A DNA stretch of 64,000 nt from Actinomycetota bacterium (GTDB lineage Bacteria; Actinomycetota; Acidimicrobiia; Acidimicrobiales; Iamiaceae): assembly GCA_016185275.1 (NCBI GenBank), contig JACPNX010000038.1, positions 65,848-129,847 on the forward strand. The letters run 5' to 3'. The position numbers were made by a program, and so were the translations under genes. The notes under the pieces are model-generated. The model was not told the origin of the DNA. It searched no databases and saw nothing but the letters and a program-made list of their open reading frames with translations. Of the stretch, positions 5,685 through 15,034 are shown piece after piece; position 1 is the stretch's first letter; each line of letters begins with the position of its first letter.

Positions 5685-8621
5685 ATGGCTCTGGCACCCG
5701 AGCAGACCGGCATCGGCATCCGCCGCCACTTCACCGCCGCAGGAACCCATCCCTACGACCAGGTCGGCTGGGACCGGCGGGATGCGCGGATCACCCACTA
5801 CCGGGACGGCTCCGTCGCCTTCGAGCAGCTCGGCGTGGAGTTCCCCACGACCTGGTCGCTCAACGCCACGAACATCGTCGCCCAGAAGTACTTCCGGGGA
5901 ACGCCGGGCACGCCCGAGCGCGAGCAGTCGCTCAAGCAGGTGGTCGACCGGGTGGCCGACACGATCACCGCCTGGGGCGTCGAGGGCGGCTACTTCGTCG
6001 ACGACGACGAGGCCGAGGCCTTCAACGACGAGCTCAAGTACCTGCTGGTGACGCAGCGGGCGGCGTTCAACTCGCCGGTCTGGTTCAACATCGGGGTGGC
6101 CGGCGTGCCCCAGCAAGCCTCGGCCTGCTTCATCCTCTCGGTCGACGACTCGATGGACTCGATCCTGAACTGGTACCGGGAGGAGGGGACCATCTTCAAG
6201 GGCGGCTCCGGCGCCGGCGTGAACCTGTCCCGGATCCGTTCTTCGCAGGAGCACCTGAAGGGCGGGGGCACGGCGTCGGGGCCGGTCTCGTTCATGCGAG
6301 GCGCGGACGCGTCGGCGGGCACGATCAAGTCGGGCGGCAAGACCCGGCGCGCCGCCAAGATGGTCATCCTCAACGTCGATCACCCCGACGTCGAGGAGTT
6401 CGTGTGGTGCAAGGCCCGGGAGGAGCGCAAGGCCCGGGTGCTGCGCGACGCCGGGTTCGACATGGACCTCGACGGCTCCGACAGCCACTCGATCCAGTAC
6501 CAGAACGCCAACAACTCGGTTCGGGTGACCGACGAGTTCATGCAGGCCGTCGTGGACGACGCCGACTGGCACCTGCGTGCAGTGACGAGCGGCGAGGTGG
6601 TGCGCACGGTCCGGGCGCGCGACCTCATGCGCCAGATCTCGCAGGCCACGTGGGAGTGCGCCGACCCGGGCATGCAGTTCGACACCACGATCAACCGCTG
6701 GCACACCGCCGCCAACACCGACCGGATCAACGGGTCGAACCCGTGCTCGGAGTACATGCACATCGACAACTCGGCCTGCAACCTGGCGTCGATCAACCTC
6801 CTGTCGTTCCTACCGGTCGGCGGAAGCTTCGACGTCGAAGGGTTCCGTCACACCGTCGAGGTCATCTTCACCGCGCAGGAGATCCTGGTGGGACGGGCCG
6901 ACTACCCCACACAGGCCATCGGGGACAACAGCCGCAAGTTCCGCCAGCTCGGCTTGGGCTACGCCAACCTGGGCGCACTGCTCATGGCGCTCGGCCTCCC
7001 GTACGACTCGGACGAGGGCCGGGCCTGGGCCGCCGCGCTCACGGCGCTCATGACCGGTCACGCCTACGCCACGTCGGCCCGGACGGCGGCGCGGATGGGC
7101 CCGTTCGCCGGGTTCGCGGAGAACGAGGAGCCGATGCTGCGCGTGCTGGCGATGCACCAGGCCGCGGCGGCGCACATCGACGAGGAGCTGGTCCCCGCGG
7201 ACCTGCTGTCCGCCGCCCAGCAGTCGTGGGACCAGGCCAACGAGCTCGGTGCCCGGTTCGGCGTGCGCAACTCCCAGGCGTCCGTGCTCGCCCCCACCGG
7301 GACGATCGGCCTGATGATGGACTGCGACACGACCGGCATCGAGCCGGACCTCGGTCTCGTGAAGATGAAGAAGCTCGTCGGCGGCGGCACGATGTCGATC
7401 GTCAACCAGACGGTGCCGCGGGCCCTGCGCCGCCTCGGCTACGACGACGACCAGATCGACGCCGTCGTCGCGTACATCGACGCCAACGGGTCGGTGCTGG
7501 GTGCCCCGCACCTCTCGGCCGAGCACGTCCCGGTCTTCGCGTGCTCGATGGGCGACAACACCATCCACTACACGGGACACGTGCGGATGATGGCCGCGGT
7601 CCAGCCGTTCATCTCCGGCGCCATCTCGAAGACGGTGAACATGCCCGAAGACGTCACGGTCGAAGACGTGGAGCAGCTCCACATCGACGCCTGGCAGCTC
7701 GGGGTGAAGGCCATCGCCATCTACCGCGACAACTGCAAGGTGGCTCAGCCGCTGTCGGCGGCCACCAAGGAGTCGAACGCCGCCGACGCCGCGGCTGCGG
7801 CGGCCGCCGCCCGTGGCCCCGTGGTCGCGCCCGAGGTGATCGAGGTGGAAAAGATCGTCGAGCGGGTGGTGGAGCGGGTCGTCACCGTCAAGGAGCCGGT
7901 GCGCCAGAAGCTGGCGCGCAACCGGGTCAGCCGCACGTTCGAGTTCCGGGTGGCCGACTGCAAGGGCTTCGTCACGGTCGGCGAGTACGAGGACGGCCGG
8001 CCGGGCGAGATCTTCATCCGCATCTCGAAGCAGGGCTCCACGCTGGCCGGGATCATGGACGCGTTCGCCATCTCGGTGTCGTACGGGCTCCAGTACGGCG
8101 TGCCGCTGCGGGCCTACGTCGAGACGCTCACCAACACCCGTTTCGAGCCCGCCGGCATGACCGACGATCCCGAGCTGCGCATCGCCTCCTCGTTGGTGGA
8201 CTACATCTTCCGCCGCCTGGCCGTGCAGTACCTGTCGTTCGAGGAGCGCCAGGAGCTCGGCATCCTCACGGTGTCCGAGCGGACGCAGCCCACGTTGCCC
8301 GGCGTGGAGGAGACCGTCACCGAGACGGTGCAGGGTCTCGACATCCCCGCGGACCCGAAGTCGATCCCGTCGGCGAGCGAGCTGGCCGCGTCGCTCGACG
8401 ATGCCGCCAAGAACTCGCCGAGCCTGCTCGAGCGAGCCGGCGTGATCGACCCGGCCCCGAAGCCGGCGAAGGCCGGCCCGGCCAACCGGACCAACCGGGC
8501 CAACCGCGCCAAGGTGCAGCACGCCGACGCGCCCTACTGCATGCAGTGCGGCGTCCAGATGCAGCGGGCCGGGTCCTGCCATGCCTGCCCGAGCTGCGGC
8601 AGCACGAGCGGCTGCAGCTGA
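5685..8621 (+). CDS. nrdJ: Adenosylcobalamin-dependent (class II) ribonucleoside-diphosphate reductase
   Basis: 978 residues, full length for actinobacterial NrdJ. It reduces ribonucleotides to deoxyribonucleotides with a B12-generated thiyl radical, needing no oxygen and no small subunit. Visible: FNSPVWFNIGV (substrate-binding region), the NPCSEY and DNSACNLASIN segments of the barrel active site, the phosphate loop PTGTIGLMMDCDTTG, and a C-terminal cysteine cluster (CMQCG, CHACPSCGSTSGC) that carries reducing equivalents to the active site. GAGGAG lies 6 nt before ATG 5685. Control by NrdR is indicated by two boxes. No cobalamin riboswitch was seen. It is the only RNR in the window. Confidence 0.98.
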   Translation: MALAPEQTGIGIRRHFTAAGTHPYDQVGWDRRDARITHYRDGSVAFEQLGVEFPTTWSLNATNIVAQKYFRGTPGTPEREQSLKQVVDRVADTITAWGVEGGYFVDDDEAEAFNDELKYLLVTQRAAFNSPVWFNIGVAGVPQQASACFILSVDDSMDSILNWYREEGTIFKGGSGAGVNLSRIRSSQEHLKGGGTASGPVSFMRGADASAGTIKSGGKTRRAAKMVILNVDHPDVEEFVWCKAREERKARVLRDAGFDMDLDGSDSHSIQYQNANNSVRVTDEFMQAVVDDADWHLRAVTSGEVVRTVRARDLMRQISQATWECADPGMQFDTTINRWHTAANTDRINGSNPCSEYMHIDNSACNLASINLLSFLPVGGSFDVEGFRHTVEVIFTAQEILVGRADYPTQAIGDNSRKFRQLGLGYANLGALLMALGLPYDSDEGRAWAAALTALMTGHAYATSARTAARMGPFAGFAENEEPMLRVLAMHQAAAAHIDEELVPADLLSAAQQSWDQANELGARFGVRNSQASVLAPTGTIGLMMDCDTTGIEPDLGLVKMKKLVGGGTMSIVNQTVPRALRRLGYDDDQIDAVVAYIDANGSVLGAPHLSAEHVPVFACSMGDNTIHYTGHVRMMAAVQPFISGAISKTVNMPEDVTVEDVEQLHIDAWQLGVKAIAIYRDNCKVAQPLSAATKESNAADAAAAAAAARGPVVAPEVIEVEKIVERVVERVVTVKEPVRQKLARNRVSRTFEFRVADCKGFVTVGEYEDGRPGEIFIRISKQGSTLAGIMDAFAISVSYGLQYGVPLRAYVETLTNTRFEPAGMTDDPELRIASSLVDYIFRRLAVQYLSFEERQELGILTVSERTQPTLPGVEETVTETVQGLDIPADPKSIPSASELAASLDDAAKNSPSLLERAGVIDPAPKPAKAGPANRTNRANRAKVQHADAPYCMQCGVQMQRAGSCHACPSCGSTSGCS

Positions 8622-8654
8622 CCGCGCGGATCGCGGCGCACCCCTCGTCTCCCG

Positions 8655-8699
8655 ATTCCTGACGGATCCGGCCCACGTTTGGCCGGATCGGTCAGGAAT
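8655..8699. terminator. Strong hairpin between convergent nrdJ and hydrolase gene
   Basis: A 19-bp stem (8655-8673 with 8681-8699, one mismatch) closes a 7-nt loop CACGTTT. It lies between two converging genes and has no U-run; it probably ends or protects both transcripts. Confidence 0.8.
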
Positions 8700-8758
8700 G
8701 GGATCGTCGGCGCCGGCTCGACGGTCGGCGACGTCGCCAAGGAGGCGGCGCGCCGCGG

Positions 8759-10066
8759 TCAGGCGTCGGGGACGTGGCGCTCCGAGGTACGGGCCGCGGC
8801 GGCGTAGATGCCCTTGGACATGAGCGAGGGCTCGGCCGAGCGGCGCCGCTGGTAGACATCGCGGCGCACGGCGTGGAGGTCGGCGTCGTCGGGTGCGGCC
8901 TGCGTGGCCCACTCGACCAGCTGGCACGCGAGCCGCAGGTCACCGGCGTCGGCCAGCTCGCGGGCCCGGGCGGCGAGGCGCTCGGCCCCACCGGCCAGAG
9001 TCGCCACCTCGGCGGCGACGTCGGCGTCGCGAGGCGGCTTGAGCCGCGCGGCGTTGCCGTCCCACCAGCCGCCGTAGAGGCGCCAGACGTTGCGGACCAC
9101 GAACTCCGGCTCGTCGTAGAAGGGCCGCAGGTACGGCTTGGCCAACGTCTCGTCGGGGACGCGGACGGTGTGGACGACCTCGTCGAGGTCCGCTCCCGCG
9201 TTCATGAGCTCGACCACATCCGCGACGAGCCGCTCCAACACGCCGGCGACGTCCTCGAGGACGCTGCGGATGCGGTCGGCGCCTGCGATCGGCAGTCCGT
9301 GCGCAGGGAGGAGCAGGTCGGGCTCCATCGCGCTCATCTGGCGGAGGGCCACGGCCCACTCACCGGGGTAGCGCTGGACCTTCTGGGGGTTGCCCGCGTT
9401 CGGGAAGTGCCAGATGAGGAAGTCGCCGCAGCAGATGGCCCGGTGCTCCGGCACCCATGCCCAGGTGTGGTCGTCGGTCTCCCCCCGGCCGTGGCGCAGG
9501 TCGAGATGGAGGCCACCGACGTTGAGCGCCAGCCGGTCCTCGTAGGTCACGTCGGGAGTGGCCACGCCGTCGGGGAGGAAGTGCGGTGGGAGCGTGCGGC
9601 CCTCCACCGGCGGCCCGATGCTCATCGTGCGGTCGTTGACCCCGCCGAACTGCCGGGCGTTGATGATCAGGTTCCAGGCGTCGGTGTAGCGGTACCGACT
9701 GAAGCGTGCCGGGACCGCGGCGTGGGCCACCACCTCGGGCCGGGGGAACCCGCGCCTGCCGGCATCGGCGAGGAACGCCGGGCTGCCCCCCACGTGGTCG
9801 ACGTGGCCGTGGGTGTAGACGAGCGTGTGGAGGCGCTCGTCGGACCAGCCCCGGATGGCCTCGACGACGGCCGCGCCGGTGGCCACGCCGCTCGCGTCGA
9901 ACGCGACGAGGCCGTCCTCGGTGCGGAAGCAGATGCTGTGGCTGAACGACTCGACGACGGCGATGCCGTCGCCCACCTCGGACAGCTCCTGCGTCACCCG
10001 GTTCACGAGCTCGTTCGTGGCTCCGGTGTCGAGGATGCGGGCGCTCAGCTCGAGCAGGTCGGCCAT
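8759..10066 (-). CDS. Metallo-beta-lactamase-fold alkylsulfatase-like hydrolase
   Basis: 435 residues. The N-terminal MBL domain has the di-zinc motif THGHVDHVGG (about residues 89-98) and later metal ligands in RHGRGETDDH and LLPAHGLPI. A helical domain follows with YLRPFYDEPEFVVRNVWRLYGGWWDGN, the hallmark of the alkyl sulfatase dimerisation domain. Relatives (SdsA1, BDS1) cleave alkyl sulfates such as SDS; many actinobacterial members act on unknown esters. The C-terminal sterol-carrier domain of SdsA1 is absent, so this is a shorter form. No signal peptide, so cytoplasmic. It is convergent with nrdJ and stands alone. Confidence 0.9.
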   Translation of the reverse strand: MADLLELSARILDTGATNELVNRVTQELSEVGDGIAVVESFSHSICFRTEDGLVAFDASGVATGAAVVEAIRGWSDERLHTLVYTHGHVDHVGGSPAFLADAGRRGFPRPEVVAHAAVPARFSRYRYTDAWNLIINARQFGGVNDRTMSIGPPVEGRTLPPHFLPDGVATPDVTYEDRLALNVGGLHLDLRHGRGETDDHTWAWVPEHRAICCGDFLIWHFPNAGNPQKVQRYPGEWAVALRQMSAMEPDLLLPAHGLPIAGADRIRSVLEDVAGVLERLVADVVELMNAGADLDEVVHTVRVPDETLAKPYLRPFYDEPEFVVRNVWRLYGGWWDGNAARLKPPRDADVAAEVATLAGGAERLAARARELADAGDLRLACQLVEWATQAAPDDADLHAVRRDVYQRRRSAEPSLMSKGIYAAAARTSERHVPDA

Positions 10067-10652
10067 GGGTCCATGATCGCCGGTCGGCCGTCCGTGCGCC
10101 GCTTCCGGGGAAGACGCCCCTCAGCGCCGGCAGCGAAGAGGACGAGGAAGCTGTCGTCGCGGGGGCTGAGTCGCAGCCGCACGGTGCGCTCCAGACGACA
10201 TCGGGGGACAGCGGGGGATCGACCGCGCACCTTAGAGGGCCGGCTGCGCCCCGCCGAACCTCCCGCCGCCTACCATGCGCCCGCTCGCCGCCCTACCGGG
10301 GCGGCGCGCGCACCGCACCGATGCTCAGCTCACGACCTCGCCGCCGCTACCAGCCGCGCCTGCGGGCCCGCCCACTGGCGGCCGGTGGCGCCGTCTCGGT
10401 GGCCATGACGCCCGGCGGCTTGTCCGCCGCTCTGACGGTCGGTGTGGCCGTGCTGCTCGTGTCGGTGCTGCGCCGCCTCGCCAGCCCCGTCGCGGGACCG
10501 TCGGCGTCCGCCGAGCGCGGCATGAGCGTCGGCGTGGGGCTGATGCTCGGCCCCGCCGTGCACGCCCTCGAGACCGCTCGCCTCCGCGGCGCCGGTCGGG
10601 AGGCCTCGCGCCGCAGCCGCCGGCCCCGGCAGGAGGCGCGGCGCGGCGACCG
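10067..10652. other. 586-bp region without a firmly supported gene
   Basis: Between the hydrolase start and the end of the helicase partner gene. Only one plus-strand frame (from ATG 10321) looks coding; otherwise nothing is recognised. Confidence 0.5.
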
Positions 10653-10914
10653 TCAGCCGGGGACGGAGCCGGGCTCGTCGCCGTGGTGGCCGTGGTGGCC
10701 GTGGTGGCCGCGGTCGTCGCCGCGGTCGTCCGGGTCGTCCGGGTCGTCCGGGTCGTCCGGGTGGCCGCGGTCGTCCGGGTCGACGCGGTCGGCCAGATCG
10801 CCGCGGTCCTCCGGGTCGCCCGGGTCGCCGCGGTCGTCGCGGTCGACCAGGTCGGCGGCCTCGGCGAGCGCGGTGGCCAGCGCCGAGGCCCGGGTGACCA
10901 CCGCGGCCAGGTAG
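10321..10914 (+). CDS. Possible small membrane protein, antisense overlap with helicase partner gene
   Basis: Weak candidate. From ATG 10321 about 110 residues have a high-GC third-position pattern, a basic N-terminus and one hydrophobic stretch (about 32-52, GGLSAALTVGVAVLLVSVLRR). After residue about 115 the frame runs through the tandem repeat (Trp-Trp-Pro, then Ser-Ser-Gly) on the strand opposite the acidic tail of the helicase partner. No ribosome site is visible. Only one of the two opposed readings is likely to be translated through the repeat; the minus gene is better supported. Confidence 0.25.
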   Translation: MLSSRPRRRYQPRLRARPLAAGGAVSVAMTPGGLSAALTVGVAVLLVSVLRRLASPVAGPSASAERGMSVGVGLMLGPAVHALETARLRGAGREASRRSRRPRQEARRGDRQPGTEPGSSPWWPWWPWWPRSSPRSSGSSGSSGSSGWPRSSGSTRSARSPRSSGSPGSPRSSRSTRSAASASAVASAEARVTTAAR

Positions 10915-11168
10915 CCCTCGGCCACCGCGCCCTGTGCGGGCAGCGGCGGCGTGCCGAGCGAGTGGATCACCGCCGTCGGGTCCGGCACCGGCCGCAGCCG
11001 GGGCGGACCGTCGTCGGCCGGCAGGTCGCGCCAGAACGCACGGCCGTCGGCCAGCTTGTCGGCCGGCCGGGGGGTGGTGCCGCTCGCGGGCGCAGCGTTG
11101 CCGCCGGGGCCCGGCCCGCGCCCGTTCGCGCCGGCAGCGGTGCCTTGGCCGCGGCGCTTGGGGCTCAT
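10653..11168 (-). CDS. Unrecognised helicase-coupled protein with acidic Asp/Pro/Gly/His repeat tail
   Basis: 171 residues, family not recognised. Its ATG overlaps the stop of the SNF2 helicase (ATGA at 11168-11165), so the two proteins are translationally coupled and probably work together. Residues 1-108 are ordinary: a basic start (MSPKRRG), a Gly/Ala-rich stretch, then an Ala-rich probable helix at 80-108. From about 108 to 165 the protein is low complexity: DRDDRGDPGDPEDRGD, then (DDP)n, then HHGHHGHHG. The tail is very acidic and ends in a histidine cluster, so DNA mimicry or metal binding can be imagined, but that is speculation. In other actinobacteria the partner of this helicase is usually a SWIM zinc-finger protein; no CxC..CxH motif is present here. 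Confidence 0.75.
   Translation of the reverse strand: MSPKRRGQGTAAGANGRGPGPGGNAAPASGTTPRPADKLADGRAFWRDLPADDGPPRLRPVPDPTAVIHSLGTPPLPAQGAVAEGYLAAVVTRASALATALAEAADLVDRDDRGDPGDPEDRGDLADRVDPDDRGHPDDPDDPDDPDDRGDDRGHHGHHGHHGDEPGSVPG
10677..10850 (-). repeat. Imperfect short tandem repeats encoding Asp-Pro-Asp and His-His-Gly
   Basis: Two adjoining tracts: GTGGCCGTG-type 9-mers (10680-10712) and a degenerate run of GTCGTCCGG-type 9-mers (10714-10850). They encode the acidic/His tail of the helicase partner on the minus strand. Confidence 0.85.
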
Positions 11169-14100
11169 GCCGCCTCCTGCTCGGGTCCGGGCGGGTCGCC
11201 ACCGCCGTCTTCGTCCGTGAGCAGCGTGTCGGGCCTCAGCCCGAGCGCCACCCGCAGCTGGTCCCGGTCGAGGTCGGCCAGCGAGCTCGACTTGGGCAGC
11301 ACCAGGTCCGCGATCTTGCGCTTGCCGGCCACGACCTCCTCCACCCGCTCGTCCACGGTGCCCGGGCAGACGAGGCGATGGGACACGACCGTGCGGGTCT
11401 GGCCGATGCGCCAGGCCCGGTCCCGGGCCTGGTCCTCGACGGCGGGGTTCCACCAGCGGTCGTACAGCACGACGTGGCTGGCGGCCGTCAGGTTGAGGCC
11501 GGTGCCGCCCGCCTTGAGCGAGAGCACGAGGACACCGGGGCCCTCACCGCTCTGGAAGTCGGCGATGATCCGGTCGCGCACGCCGCGGGCCAGCCCGCCG
11601 TGGTAGCAGGCGACCGGCGTGCCGGTCCGCTTGGCGAGGTGATCGGCGAGCTTCTTGCCCCACTCGGCGAAGTGGGTGAACACGAGGGCCCGCTCACCGG
11701 CTTCGAACACGGCGTCCACGATCTCCTCGAGACGGCTGAGCTTGCCCGACCGGCCCTCCAGCGCAAGGTCGTCGTCCTGGTAGGCGGCGGGATGGTTGCA
11801 GATCTGCTTGAGCGCCGTGATGGCGGCGAGGATCTCGCCCTGCCGCCGCTCGCCGTCGCCGTCGGCGCTGGCGATCAGCCGGTCGAGCACGGCCTGGTAG
11901 AGACCGATCTGCTCGGGGGTCATCGTGCAGTGGTCGAGCTGGTCGATCCGCTCGGGCAGCTCCTTGGCCACCTCGGGCTCGCTCTTGGTGCGCCGGAACA
12001 CGAGGATCCCGTTGAGGGCTCGCAGTGCGTGCTCCGGTCCCCTGCGCTCGCCGGTCCCGTCACCCGAGAGCTGCGCGACGAACGCGGCCCGCCCCCCGAC
12101 GAGACCCGGGTTGGTGAAGTCCAGGATGGACCACAGATCGCCGAGGCCGTTCTCGATCGGCGTGCCGGTGAGCGCGATGCGGCTGCGGGCGTCGATGCGG
12201 CGGAGCTGCCGGGCGGTCTCGTTGGCCGGGTTCTTGATGGCCTGCGCCTCGTCCAGGATCATGCGGTCCCAGGCGATGGTGGCGAGCGCCTCGACGTCGC
12301 GCACGCCGGTGCCGTACGTCGTGATGAGCACGTCGGCGCCGTCGACCTCGCGGGCGAGGTCCTCGGCCGACGCCCGGGTCGAGCCGTGGTGGACGACGAC
12401 GCGCAGCTCCGGGGTGAAGCGCGCCGCCTCGGCCGCCCAGTTGCCGACGACCGCCGGAGGGGCGACGACGAGCGCGGGGCCCCGGCCCTGCGTGCGCACC
12501 AGATGGGCCAGCACGGTCGGTGTCTTGCCGAGTCCCATGTCGAGGGCCAGGCAGCCGCCCAGCTCGACGGCGTCGAGGAAGCCGAGCCAGCCGAGCGACT
12601 CCCGCTGGTACGAGCGCAGCTCGCCCACGAACCCCGGCGGCGTGTCGACCGGTGCGCTGGTGGCCGAGTCGGCCTTGGCCAGGAGCTCGGCCGCCCACCC
12701 GCTGCCTTCCACGGTGATGCCACCGGCGAGCGGCGACCCTTCCAGGCCCAGCGCGTGGCGCAGCACCTCTGCGCCGGTCAGCTGTTTCGTGCTCGCCCGC
12801 TCGGCCAGCGCGGCGGCGGCTTCGTTCAGGTCCGCCTTGTCGAGCTCGACCCACCGGCCGCGCGAGCGGACCAGGGGGCGGGCCTGGGCGGCCAGGCGGC
12901 TGATGTCGGCGGCCGTCAGCTCGACGTCGTCGAACACGGCGGACCAGCGGACGTTGGCGAGCTGGGACGCCCCGACGACCGACTCGCCCGCCGCCTCGGC
13001 CACGAGCCGCAGCGCCGGGCTGGGACGCTGCCGGGACAACGCGGGCACCCTGACGTCGAACCCGGCCGAGCGCAGGACCGGCCCGGTCTCGGTCATCAGC
13101 TCCCAGGCCTCGTCCTGGCTCAGGACCACCTCGCCGCGGCGGCGGCCCCCGGGGCGCATGAGGACGGGCAGGAGTCGCTCGAGTCGCTCGAGCTCGTCGG
13201 CCAGTCGACGCCTCGACGTGCCGTCGAGCAGCGCCACCTCGATGGGCACGAGCGAGCCGTCCGGATCGGGGCCGAGCACCGAGAGGTGCCAGGCGCCGCC
13301 CCTGTCCGGCGGGTCGAGCTGGACCACCAGGCCGCCGTGCCCGCCCTGTGTGACCGGCTGGGCCCAACGCTCGAGCCGCTTGGCGAGCGGGTCCGTCGTC
13401 CGGATCGGCGCCTCGAAGCGGGCCCCGCCGAGCCGGTAGAGCAGTGCCTCGCCGACCGCGGCCGGCGTGCGCGGGTCGGGCGGGGGAGCGGGGAACTCCA
13501 TGCGGCTCGCGGCGCCGGTGGCGATGGCGTCCACCATGGAGCCGAGCGCGGAGAGCACCACGGCACGCGGCTCGGCCACCGGCGGGACCGCGGCGACGGC
13601 CGCGGGCATGGTCGCCGCCAGCCGTTCCGCGCGGGCCTCGTCGACCAGGGCGGGCACCCAGCGCACCGAGTACTCCGAGCGGCCCGGCTCCAGGCGGCGG
13701 CGGCTGCGGCTGTGGCTGCGCAGGCTCGGCACGAGCGCGCCGCGCGCCACGAGGTCCACCGCCCACACCGCCACCCGGCCGAGCCAGCGCAGGCTCGACC
13801 CGAGCTCGCCGGTCGCGCCGTGGACCTCGCCGGCGCCCACCGCGACCAGCCAGCCGAGGGCGTCGCCGACGGGCGTCGACAGCGCCGGAGCGCCGGCGCC
13901 AGAGGGCAGCGACACCGGTGGATGCTTGACCCAGCCCCCTGCCGGGGCGTCGGCCGCCTCGAGCAGGTGGGGGAGCTCCTCGCGTGCGAGCGGGGCCGCC
14001 GCCGGCGCGGCCGCCCAGACCACGACCTGGCCCCGCGCCCAGGAGGCGTGGAGGCGTACCTCGTCGGGGGGCAGTGGCGGCGCCTCGTCCGCACCGCCCT

Positions 14101-14395
14101 CGCCGGCCAGCAGCCGAGCCAGCGCAGCGGCCAGCCGGTCCCGCTCGGCCTCGAAGTCGGTGACGACCTGCCACCGCTCGGGACCGGGCAGCGTGCGGAC
14201 CCGCTCGAGCTGGGCGTCGGTCTCGGCGAGCAGGTACTCGAGTGATTCCTGCCAGAGGTCCCGGTGGGCGCCGAGGAGCGCGAGCTGCTCGGCGGTCGCC
14301 TCGCCGGCCGCCGCCGCTTCGGCCAGCGCATCGACGTCCTCTGGGCGCAACCGGGCCGCAAGGGCGGTCCCGGTCGCTCCGGGTGGGTGGTCCAT
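11165..14395 (-). CDS. SNF2-family DEAD/DEAH helicase-like ATPase
   Basis: 1076 residues from ATG 14395 (GGAG 6 nt upstream). The long N-terminal half (about 1-580) is specific to bacterial SNF2 proteins and has no motif I can name. The C-terminal half is a full SWI2/SNF2 motor: Walker A in ALDMGLGKT (about 618), DEAQ box in ILDEAQAIKN (about 713), motif III LTGTPIEN, then RecA lobe 2 with VFTHFAEWGKK, LSLKAGGTGLNLTAA and QARDRAWRIGQ (motif VI). Such proteins translocate on double-stranded DNA and remodel protein-DNA complexes. The following gene overlaps by 4 nt. Role unknown; a DNA repair or nucleoid function is plausible but not shown. Confidence 0.93.
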   Translation of the reverse strand: MDHPPGATGTALAARLRPEDVDALAEAAAAGEATAEQLALLGAHRDLWQESLEYLLAETDAQLERVRTLPGPERWQVVTDFEAERDRLAAALARLLAGEGGADEAPPLPPDEVRLHASWARGQVVVWAAAPAAAPLAREELPHLLEAADAPAGGWVKHPPVSLPSGAGAPALSTPVGDALGWLVAVGAGEVHGATGELGSSLRWLGRVAVWAVDLVARGALVPSLRSHSRSRRRLEPGRSEYSVRWVPALVDEARAERLAATMPAAVAAVPPVAEPRAVVLSALGSMVDAIATGAASRMEFPAPPPDPRTPAAVGEALLYRLGGARFEAPIRTTDPLAKRLERWAQPVTQGGHGGLVVQLDPPDRGGAWHLSVLGPDPDGSLVPIEVALLDGTSRRRLADELERLERLLPVLMRPGGRRRGEVVLSQDEAWELMTETGPVLRSAGFDVRVPALSRQRPSPALRLVAEAAGESVVGASQLANVRWSAVFDDVELTAADISRLAAQARPLVRSRGRWVELDKADLNEAAAALAERASTKQLTGAEVLRHALGLEGSPLAGGITVEGSGWAAELLAKADSATSAPVDTPPGFVGELRSYQRESLGWLGFLDAVELGGCLALDMGLGKTPTVLAHLVRTQGRGPALVVAPPAVVGNWAAEAARFTPELRVVVHHGSTRASAEDLAREVDGADVLITTYGTGVRDVEALATIAWDRMILDEAQAIKNPANETARQLRRIDARSRIALTGTPIENGLGDLWSILDFTNPGLVGGRAAFVAQLSGDGTGERRGPEHALRALNGILVFRRTKSEPEVAKELPERIDQLDHCTMTPEQIGLYQAVLDRLIASADGDGERRQGEILAAITALKQICNHPAAYQDDDLALEGRSGKLSRLEEIVDAVFEAGERALVFTHFAEWGKKLADHLAKRTGTPVACYHGGLARGVRDRIIADFQSGEGPGVLVLSLKAGGTGLNLTAASHVVLYDRWWNPAVEDQARDRAWRIGQTRTVVSHRLVCPGTVDERVEEVVAGKRKIADLVLPKSSSLADLDRDQLRVALGLRPDTLLTDEDGGGDPPGPEQEAA

Positions 14396-14628
14396 TCGTG
14401 CTCCGCACTCGTTGGTGCCGCGACGCCTCACGCCGGCCGGCAGGTGCCGGTCGGCATGCGTCGATCGAGGCCGGTTCCCGCTACGGAGAGCCGCGTCCCG
14501 GGTGTCCGCCTCGGCGACGAAGGCGATGCGCCCTCCGGGTGGAGGGCGTCGCTCCCTGGCACCATAGCGCCGCGCCCGTCGCGAACGGCGGATCGGACCC
14601 GCCTACTGCACCGGCCGAGGCGCGCCCG

Positions 14629-15024
14629 CTAGTCCAGCCGGCTCCGGATGGGGTGGCCCTCGGGGACCTCGACCAGCACGATGCGGGTGCCGTCGGGATC
14701 CGAGACCCAGCACTCGCGCAGGCCCCACGGCATCGTCTCGGGCGCCGCGGCCACGTGTGCACCGGCCGCCACGAGCCGCTCGTGCTCGGCGTCGACGTCG
14801 GGGACCTGCAGCCACAGGACCGGTCCGGCGGGACCCGCCGCCGCACCCGCACGCGGCCCCGTCAGCTCGAGGAAGCCTCCGCCGAGGAACAGGACCACGC
14901 CGGTGCGGCGGCCGCCGGTGCCGTACTCCCGGTAGGTCCGCAACCCGAGCACGCCGGTGTACCAGGCGATGCCCGCGTCGAGGTCGGACGGGGCCAGCAG
15001 GAGCCGGGCGGACAGCACCTCCAC
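14629..15024 (-). CDS. VOC (glyoxalase/bleomycin resistance-type) protein
   Basis: 131 residues with two beta-alpha-beta-beta-beta units of the vicinal oxygen chelate fold: first DLDAGIAWYTGVLGLRT, then LWLQVPDVDAEHERLVAAG and finally WVSDPDGTRIVLVEVPE, the typical C-terminal strand. The usual Glu ligand position in the last strand is filled (VLVEVPE); the first-strand ligand is unclear. Substrate cannot be predicted. It starts with GTG 10 nt after the stop of the small acidic protein and is probably co-transcribed with it. Confidence 0.9.
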   Translation of the reverse strand: MEVLSARLLLAPSDLDAGIAWYTGVLGLRTYREYGTGGRRTGVVLFLGGGFLELTGPRAGAAAGPAGPVLWLQVPDVDAEHERLVAAGAHVAAAPETMPWGLRECWVSDPDGTRIVLVEVPEGHPIRSRLD

Positions 15025-15034
15025 GGCGGCGGCC

